Shown here: in pieces, positions 59,265 through 64,000 of the stretch
Numbering within the stretch: the stretch's first letter is position 1
Layout: every line of letters starts with the position of its first letter
NCBI GenBank assembly: GCA_030432565.1
Contig: JAUIGV010000003.1
Coordinates: forward strand, 222,171 to 286,170
Reading direction: 5' to 3'
Length of the DNA: 64,000 nt
DNA from: Verrucomicrobiia bacterium
GTDB taxonomy: Bacteria; Verrucomicrobiota; Verrucomicrobiia; Verrucomicrobiales; Akkermansiaceae
Translations under genes and position numbers: made by a program
Notes under the pieces: generated by a model
Databases searched by the model: none
Seen by the model: the letters and a program-made list of their open reading frames with translations, nothing else
Told to the model about the DNA's origin: nothing

Positions 59265-60185
59265 ATGAAGAACTCTTTCAAAAAACACAGCCGTGCACCG
59301 AAGCTCGACATCTACGAGCGGGTCACCGAAATCGTCCTCAAGCGCTTGGAGGAGGGAGTAGCACCTTGGCAAGCCCCTTCCATCGCCCGGGTGGGATTTC
59401 CTCGAAACTTCCTCACCAAGAACCCCTATCGGGGGATCAATGTCTTTCTCCTGGGATCAGCCGGTTACGCTTCGCCCTGGTTTCTCACCTACCGTCAGGC
59501 CCGGGAACTCGACGGCCAGGTCCGGAAGGGCGAGAAAGGGCACCTCATCGTCAAATACGGAACGTTCGAGAAAGAAAGTCCCACCGAGAATGCCAAGACC
59601 GCCGACGCAGAGACCGTGAAGAGAGGCTATCTGCGCGGCTACACTGTGTTCAATTCCAGCCAGATCGACGGGATCAATTTCCCTGAGATCCACCATCCCG
59701 ACTACCAACCATCGGAAAAGGTGGCTCGCGCTCACAAGATCATCGAGGAGATGCCCCACCCGCCACGCCTTGAGGAAGGCCCCCACGCCTGCCCGCACTA
59801 TCGACCCCATGAAGACCTGGTCGGAATGCCGCCTCGCGAGACCTTCACGACCGAAGAACGCTTCTACAAAAGCCTCTTTCATGAATTCACTCACGCCACC
59901 GGCCATGTCTCTCGCCTTGCCCGCAAGTCCTTACTGCAAAACAAGGGTATGATGGCCAGCGGAACGGCTCGCCAAACCTATGCCAAGGAGGAATTGGTCG
60001 CCGAAATGGGAGCCGCCTTCCTCACTGCCCATGCCGGGATTGTCCTCGATGACTTTGAGAATTCAGCGGCCTATCTCAGCAGTTGGCTCAAAGTCCTCGG
60101 AGTCAAAGAGAACCGCCGCTGGATCGTGGAAGCCGCCAGCCAGGCCCAGAAGGCGAGCGAGTGGATCTGCGGTGTTCCACGATAG
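59265..60185 (+). CDS. ardC: ArdC-like antirestriction protein
   Basis: A 306-residue protein with AAAGGAGAG upstream of ATG 59265. The N-terminal ssDNA-binding domain shows YERVTEIVLKRLEEGVAPWQ and KNPYRGINVFLL (DUF1738 pattern); the C-terminal zincin-like domain has SLFHEFTHATGH (HExxH at 206-210) and the ligand Glu in YAKEELVAEMGAAFLTAH. ArdC coats incoming single strands and protects them against host restriction during conjugation. Length and both domains are normal. It is the last gene before the IS66 insertion. Confidence 0.92.
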   Translation: MKNSFKKHSRAPKLDIYERVTEIVLKRLEEGVAPWQAPSIARVGFPRNFLTKNPYRGINVFLLGSAGYASPWFLTYRQARELDGQVRKGEKGHLIVKYGTFEKESPTENAKTADAETVKRGYLRGYTVFNSSQIDGINFPEIHHPDYQPSEKVARAHKIIEEMPHPPRLEEGPHACPHYRPHEDLVGMPPRETFTTEERFYKSLFHEFTHATGHVSRLARKSLLQNKGMMASGTARQTYAKEELVAEMGAAFLTAHAGIVLDDFENSAAYLSSWLKVLGVKENRRWIVEAASQAQKASEWICGVPR

Positions 60186-60457
60186 GCACGAGGTTTAATT
60201 GCGGGAAGCTACGACGAGGTCGGCAACGAGGTTACAAGTGCTTAACGCCCGATTGAGGCGACGTGAACCATAGTTTAGAATCTGTTGTGGTCCGATTTGT
60301 CGCCAGTGGAACAAGGGTGGCCAAATTGACTTGGTCTTTTTGAGAAAATGGACACGACGTCAATTCGTAAGCGTAGGAAACGTGGCCCTGTAAGCTTCCC
60401 CCGTGGAGGGAGAGATTGAAAGTAGAGGTTTAATGAAGGAGGATTCCTCTAGAACCC

Positions 60458-60724
60458 ATGAAAAGAAGTCGATTCAGCGAGAGCCAGATCGTGGCCATCC
60501 TCAAAGAGGCAGATGCCGGGCTCAAGGTCGCCGAAATCTGCCGCAAGCACGGCATCAGCCAACCCACCTATTACAACTGGAAGAGCAAGTATGGAGGGAT
60601 GAGTGCCTCCGAACTCAAACGCATCAAGGAAATCGAAGCCGAACATGCCAAGCTCAAGCGGATGTATGCCGACTTGGCGATGGAGAACGAAGCCCTCAAG
60701 GAGCTGATCGAAAAAAAGCTCTGA
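60458..60724 (+). CDS. IS3-family OrfA
   Basis: An 88-residue protein (MKRSRFSESQIVAILKEADA) with the helix-turn-helix GLKVAEICRKHGISQPTYYN and a leucine-zipper-like tail, the DNA-binding half of the IS3 transposase. It ends in ATCGAAAAAAAGCTCTGA, with a slippery stretch before the stop, and overlaps orfB by one base. Confidence 0.93.
   Translation: MKRSRFSESQIVAILKEADAGLKVAEICRKHGISQPTYYNWKSKYGGMSASELKRIKEIEAEHAKLKRMYADLAMENEALKELIEKKL
60712..60718 (+). other. Slippery heptamer for -1 frameshifting
   Basis: A AAA AAG is in phase with the orfA codons six bases before its stop, the standard site for the -1 shift that makes the OrfAB fusion transposase in IS3-family elements. OrfB is in the -1 frame. 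Confidence 0.8.
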
Positions 60725-61599
60725 TGCCGACGGAGAAGCGGGAGGCCGTCACCTGGCTCAGGGAGCAAAGAAAGCTCCCGGTCAGTCGCGCCTGCAAGGC
60801 CGTTGGCATGAGTAGCTCAAGTTGGTATCGGACTCCTTTGGATCAGTCATCCCGCGATGCGCCCATTGTTGATCGACTCAACGAAGTCATCAACAGGCAT
60901 GGGCGGTGGGGCTTTTGGAAATGTTTCTACTGGCTGCGCCAGCATGGTGCCACCTGGAATCACAAACGAGTTTGGCGGGTCTACAAAGCAATGGGGCTCA
61001 ACCTTCCTCGCAGAACCAAGAAGCGACTACCGGCCCGAGTGAAGGAGCCCCTCGATGCCCCACCACATCCCAATGCCCATTGGTCCATGGATTTCATGCA
61101 CGATACCCTTTACCATGGGAAACGATTCCGGACCCTAAACATCCTCGATGAAGGAGTGCGTGAAGCCTTGGCGATCGAAGTCGACACCTCGCTTCCAGCA
61201 GAGAGGGTCATCAGGGTTCTGGAGCAGCTCAAGGACAGTCGCCCCTTACCCCGTCAGATCCGGGTTGATAATGGCCCGGAGCTGATCTCTTCCAAGCTCG
61301 TGGCTTGGTGCGAACAACACCAAATCAATCTTCATCACATCCAACCAGGCAAACCGACTCAGAATGCTTACATCGAACGTTTCAACCGCACCTATCGCCG
61401 GGAAGTTCTCGATGCCCATCTTTTTGGATCACTCGAAGAAGTGCGAGAGATCACCCATCACTGGATGACTTCCTACAACGAAGAACGTCCACATGAATCC
61501 CTCGGAAACCTGCCACCCGCAGTCTTCCGCCAACAACAAACCCAACCCAGAAAAAACCTCCTCTCATCGAAACACTCTATTTTTCAAATGTCCCATTGA
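60724..61599 (+). CDS. IS3-family OrfB (DDE transposase)
   Basis: A 291-residue DDE integrase-core protein from ATG 60724. The catalytic residues are D in WSMDFMHDTL, D in IRVDNGPELIS and E in AYIERFNRTYRREVLD, followed by the usual K/R helix. The N-terminal part (HGRWGFWKCFYWLRQHG) is the expected HTH-like region. All catalytic residues are intact, so the element may be active. Confidence 0.94.
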   Translation: MPTEKREAVTWLREQRKLPVSRACKAVGMSSSSWYRTPLDQSSRDAPIVDRLNEVINRHGRWGFWKCFYWLRQHGATWNHKRVWRVYKAMGLNLPRRTKKRLPARVKEPLDAPPHPNAHWSMDFMHDTLYHGKRFRTLNILDEGVREALAIEVDTSLPAERVIRVLEQLKDSRPLPRQIRVDNGPELISSKLVAWCEQHQINLHHIQPGKPTQNAYIERFNRTYRREVLDAHLFGSLEEVREITHHWMTSYNEERPHESLGNLPPAVFRQQQTQPRKNLLSSKHSIFQMSH

Positions 61600-61658
61600 C
61601 GGGGAAGCTTACAGCCCCATTGGCGTGGCACGGGATTTCTTGAGGCCTTGGGGGCGAG

Positions 61659-63191
61659 TCAGCTCGCTTTGGCAGTGCGCCGGGCTTGGGCTACGGCGGC
61701 GGGGGTGAGCTCGGAGGCTCGCCCTGGGCCGTGCTCGATGAGGATCCGCATTGCTTCGATCAGATATCTTCGCAGGTCAAGGTCGCGACGTTTGCAGTTC
61801 TCGATCAGGGTGTAGGCAACGCAGGCCAGTTCGCCTCCGCGTCGTGATCCGAAGAACATGTAGTTCTTCGCGCCCAGTTTGAGCGGGCGGATGGAGTTCT
61901 CGATGAGGTTGTTATCTATCTCCACACGCCCGTCTTGAAGGTAGACTTTGAGGCGAGGCCATTGGTTGAGCGCGTAGGTGATGGCTTGGCCCATGAGGGT
62001 TTGTGGGAGGTGACGGGATCTGATCCGCTCGAGGTATTTTTTGATGAGTCGTAGACGGGGTGCGCAGTGGCTGGCCCGGATGGCTTCTCTTAAGGAAGGG
62101 CCGGATTGCTGGCGGCGGAGTTGCTCTTCGATTTGGTAGAGATAGGCGATGAGTCGGATGATACGGGCGGCGTCTCGTTCTCCGGCGTCGAGGGCTTTGC
62201 TGAAGCCGCGCCGAATGTGGGTGAGGCACCCGCCGAGTGTGATGTCTGCGGGGTGAAGTTTTTGATAGGAGGGGTAGACGCTGAAGCCGTCGGTTTGAAA
62301 GGTGCCGCGCCAGTTGCCGTTGTGGTCCCCAAGGGCTGCTTCGAAGTCGGCACGGCTCCTGCCGTTTTGCCAAAGGTAGCTTACGCTGCCTTGCAGGGAT
62401 GGATCATAAAACGCCCAAACGTATCCGGTGTGGGTTTTACCAGTACCGGGGGCGAGTTCTTTGATGGGACTTTCGTCAACTTGAAGGTAGTCTTGGCCGA
62501 GGCATTCTTGGTGGATCGCTTCGGCGATAGGACGGAGGAGTTCGAGGCTTTGGAGAGACCAGTGATTCAGGGTATCGCGGGGTGCGTGAAGGCCGAGTCG
62601 TTGGAGGATGGTTTGCTGCCGGTGGATGGGAAGGTGGTCGGCAAACTTTGAGATGATCAGTTGTGCGGTAAGGCTGAAGGTGGGCACGCCTCCGGGGAGT
62701 GGGCTGGCGGGTGCCGGTGCGACGAGAGGAGCTTGGTGACGATCGTCTTTGCGGCGGAATTTTGGACGAATGAAGCGTCGCTTGATGAGGCGGGCGGGTT
62801 CGTAGTCGAGGAGTTCGGTGACGTCCTGGCCAATGAGTTCGAGCTGGTCTTGGTGTTGCTCGTAGCCTTCGGGGAGGAGAGTTTCTTCGATCACTTCGAG
62901 TTGTTCCCAGCCTTTGAGGCGGCTGTGGTTTTTACTCTTGGTCTTTTTGGCCTCTTGGTTTTCGGGTTTTGCTTCGTCTCCCCCCTCCGGTTCGTTGGTC
63001 ACGTTTCCAGAGGGGGCGTTGGGCTTTTCCGGCCCTGGTCCTTCGAGGAGAAGCTGGAGTTGGGCGGGGTCAATTTTTTCACTTTTGACCCCGTAGAGGA
63101 TCTTAAGAAGAGCATCGACCTTCTGCTCAAGAACCAGGATTCGCGCAGCCTGCTCTTCGATGATTCGGTCTTTTTCGTCGGGTGTTTTGAT
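61659..63191 (-). CDS. tnpC: IS66 transposase TnpC, with no standard start codon
   Basis: The frame is open from a TAA at 63195-63197 to the stop at 61659, up to 510 residues, the normal IS66 TnpC length. The DDE residues are D in YLQVDESPIKE, D in FQTDGFSVY and E in EIDNNLIENSIRPLKLG. The normal N-terminal part (RIIEEQAARILVLEQKVDAL followed by LKILYGVKSEKI) is present upstream of the first GTG at 63002, but no ATG, GTG or TTG precedes it; the first sense codon after CCC is ATC (63189-63191). Either a rare ATC start, a CTG start, or a damaged start codon explains this. Confidence 0.85.
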   Translation of the reverse strand: MKTPDEKDRIIEEQAARILVLEQKVDALLKILYGVKSEKIDPAQLQLLLEGPGPEKPNAPSGNVTNEPEGGDEAKPENQEAKKTKSKNHSRLKGWEQLEVIEETLLPEGYEQHQDQLELIGQDVTELLDYEPARLIKRRFIRPKFRRKDDRHQAPLVAPAPASPLPGGVPTFSLTAQLIISKFADHLPIHRQQTILQRLGLHAPRDTLNHWSLQSLELLRPIAEAIHQECLGQDYLQVDESPIKELAPGTGKTHTGYVWAFYDPSLQGSVSYLWQNGRSRADFEAALGDHNGNWRGTFQTDGFSVYPSYQKLHPADITLGGCLTHIRRGFSKALDAGERDAARIIRLIAYLYQIEEQLRRQQSGPSLREAIRASHCAPRLRLIKKYLERIRSRHLPQTLMGQAITYALNQWPRLKVYLQDGRVEIDNNLIENSIRPLKLGAKNYMFFGSRRGGELACVAYTLIENCKRRDLDLRRYLIEAMRILIEHGPGRASELTPAAVAQARRTAKAS

Positions 63192-63245
63192 GGGTTAAGG
63201 CAAAGCAGATCAGAGGCCAATTTAGGTTCCTTTTTTCACTGAACT

Positions 63246-63599
63246 CTAGTCTCTCTCGTACCATGGACGCATCGTCCCGTTCCGGAGATCGACACCATCG
63301 AAGAGCAAGTTGAGCGCTTCTGGACTGAGGGTGATCTTTTGCTGATTGGGTTTCGAGGCAGCGGGCCATGAGAAGGTGCCGAGCTCGAGGCGCTTTTTTA
63401 AAATGCAGACTCCGGTGTGATCGTAATAAAGGGCCTGGAAGCGGTTGCGTCGTTTGTTGGTGAAGAGGAAGAGGGCTCCGGACTTGAGTCCGTCTTTAGC
63501 GAGTTGGTCCGCGAGGGCGACGAGGCCATTGTATGACTTGCGCATGTCGCAGGGTTCCAGGCAGAGGAAAATCCGCAAATGGCTGGTGAGCCCCATCAT
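63246..63599 (-). CDS. tnpB: IS66 TnpB
   Basis: A 117-residue protein with the IS66 Orf2 signature: CDMRKSYNGLVALADQ, then FLFTNKRRNRFQALYYDHTG and the LELGTFSWP segment. It is required for IS66 transposition. Its start overlaps the end of tnpA (ATGA). Intact. Confidence 0.93.
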   Translation of the reverse strand: MMGLTSHLRIFLCLEPCDMRKSYNGLVALADQLAKDGLKSGALFLFTNKRRNRFQALYYDHTGVCILKKRLELGTFSWPAASKPNQQKITLSPEALNLLFDGVDLRNGTMRPWYERD

Positions 63600-63808
63600 G
63601 ACTGACCTCCTTGGTGAGTCCGTTCGAGCTTGCGGAGTTGAACGATGAGCGCGGCAGCAAGCGGGAGTTGGCTATCGTCTCCGAGGATGAGGCGCACGCC
63701 ATTTTGGAAGATGAGGTGCATCTGGCGTTCCCTGGGATGAGTGATTTCAACCTCGACGAACATCGCGTCAGCAAGCGGCCACGGCTTGGTGGATTTGGTT
63801 TTCGGCAT
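63596..63808 (-). CDS. tnpA: IS66 TnpA-like accessory protein
   Basis: A 70-residue protein from ATG 63808 (MPKTKSTKPWPLADAMFVEV); a longer frame to 63850 is possible but runs close to the terminal repeat. The region MHLIFQNGVRLILGDDSQLP resembles the small Orf1 proteins of IS66 elements. It overlaps tnpB by 4 bp. Confidence 0.85.
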   Translation of the reverse strand: MPKTKSTKPWPLADAMFVEVEITHPRERQMHLIFQNGVRLILGDDSQLPLAAALIVQLRKLERTHQGGQS

Positions 63809-64000
63809 CCATGGAAGATGACGATCCGCAACTAAACCGCGAGACCTCAACGAGGGTGGTGTTTCAGTCGCTTACGTCAATTCGGCTATTCTTAGCTCTG
63901 AATCATGCGACGATCGACAACTAGGAGGCCTGTGGGAGACGACGTGCCTCCAACCAGAATGCCTGCTGACTCTCCTCAGAACGATCTCGGCTCTCAAACA

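Larger units (their letters stand above)
60389..61613. mobile_element. IS3-family element inserted in the IS66 element
   Basis: The 1225-bp element has ends TGTAAGCTTCCCC (60389-60401) and GGGGAAGCTTACA (61601-61613), exact inverted repeats, flanked by the 4-bp direct repeat GCCC (60385-60388 and 61614-61617). Orf A and orf B overlap as expected. It lies 22 bp inside the left end of the IS66 element, so it came later. The 4-bp duplication and the length suggest the IS407 subgroup. Confidence 0.93.
60367..63875. mobile_element. IS66-family element with 8-bp target duplication
   Basis: The ends are inverted repeats beginning GTAAGCG: left GTAAGCGTAGGAAACGTGG, and right, read inwards, GTAAGCGACTGAAACACCA. 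The direct repeat GTCAATTC flanks both (60359-60366 and 63876-63883), the 8-bp duplication of the IS66 family. Genes tnpA, tnpB and tnpC are on the minus strand. Without the inserted IS3-family element, the element measures about 2.28 kb, a normal size. Confidence 0.93.
1310..64000. mobile_element. Integrative and conjugative element (left end, right end not in window)
   Basis: Evidence for one large element: an integrase next to a tRNA 3' end, a full set of conjugation genes (pilin, VirB4, VirB6, VirB8-10-like, VirD4-like coupling protein, relaxase), a ParA-like ATPase, anti-restriction proteins ArdA and ArdC, DUF2958, DUF3768 and MobC families common on conjugative elements, and defence cargo. 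The stretch may be two elements in tandem or nested: a second integrase at 55419-56723 with its own oriT and relaxase could belong to a mobilizable unit. The right boundary is unknown. Confidence 0.65.

Noticed and set aside
58601..59686. 361-codon plus-strand frame before and into ardC
   Set aside because: Arg/Pro-rich, overlaps ardC in another phase where the ArdC motifs are clear.
60846..60855. GTCATCCCGC, same as the end of tRNA-Val, as a possible attR
   Set aside because: Only 10 bp and inside the IS3 orfB coding sequence; no T-arm match follows, so chance.
1..64000. CRISPR arrays
   Set aside because: No array of regularly spaced identical repeats with unique spacers and no cas gene was seen.

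Overview
The window looks like the left end and most of the body of an integrative and conjugative element (ICE) inserted at a tRNA-Val gene of a Gram-negative bacterium with fairly high GC. Strong AGGAGG-type ribosome sites, a VirB-like envelope-spanning secretion system with a lipoprotein, and the general gene style suggest Verrucomicrobiota or a relative. That assignment is an impression, not a result. The first 1.2 kb (two coupled genes of unknown function, then tRNA-Val UAC) is probably chromosome. The element begins in or just after the tRNA 3' end, and its right end is not in the window.

Layout. 1.3-3.0 kb: tyrosine integrase with repeated sites upstream, and a small HTH-like protein. 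3.2-16.8 kb: a first defence block with a TPR-CHAT protease, a SEC-C/nuclease-like protein, a decayed transposase with a duplicated scrap of the CHAT gene, and an overlapping operon of DNA methyltransferase, HEPN-like protein, SF2 helicase and GIY-YIG nuclease. 17-20.5 kb: a membrane protein and a divergent pair (unknown protein / sigma-factor-like protein) with 11-bp repeats between them. 20.5-31.3 kb: the conjugation machine, with pilin, VirB4 ATPase, lipoprotein, and VirB5-, B6-, B8-, B9- and B10-like proteins on the plus strand, and coupling protein, membrane partner and ParA on the minus strand. 31.5-32.6 kb: small accessory genes. 32.68-41.70 kb: a likely nested cassette bounded by two 24-bp palindromes that are exact reverse complements. 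It holds a minimal tyrosine recombinase, a Gabija-type pair (OLD nuclease + UvrD helicase) and an unfamiliar four-gene operon (unknown protein, QueC-like PP-loop enzyme, XRE-ImmA metalloprotease, PIN nuclease).

42-46 kb: Fic protein, small ICE genes, ArdA and a broken toxin-antitoxin pair. 46.5-49 kb: three unknown genes including a duplicated membrane protein. 49.3-54.8 kb: a helicase-less MobF relaxase, a zinc-peptidase-like protein and small regulators. 54.9-60.2 kb: a second integrase with its own repeats, a strong oriT-like hairpin, MobC, a second relaxase and ArdC, perhaps a separate mobilizable module. 60.4-63.9 kb: an IS66-family element (8-bp target duplication GTCATTC-like, exactly GTCAATTC) carrying an inserted IS3-family element (4-bp duplication GCCC).

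The genes fit together as a DNA-transfer vehicle that carries anti-restriction proteins (ArdA, ArdC) to survive entry and several defence systems as cargo. The best candidates for undescribed biology are the palindrome-bounded cassette, its QueC/ImmA/PIN operon, the methyltransferase-HEPN-helicase-GIY-YIG operon and the three-gene membrane operon at 46.5-49 kb.
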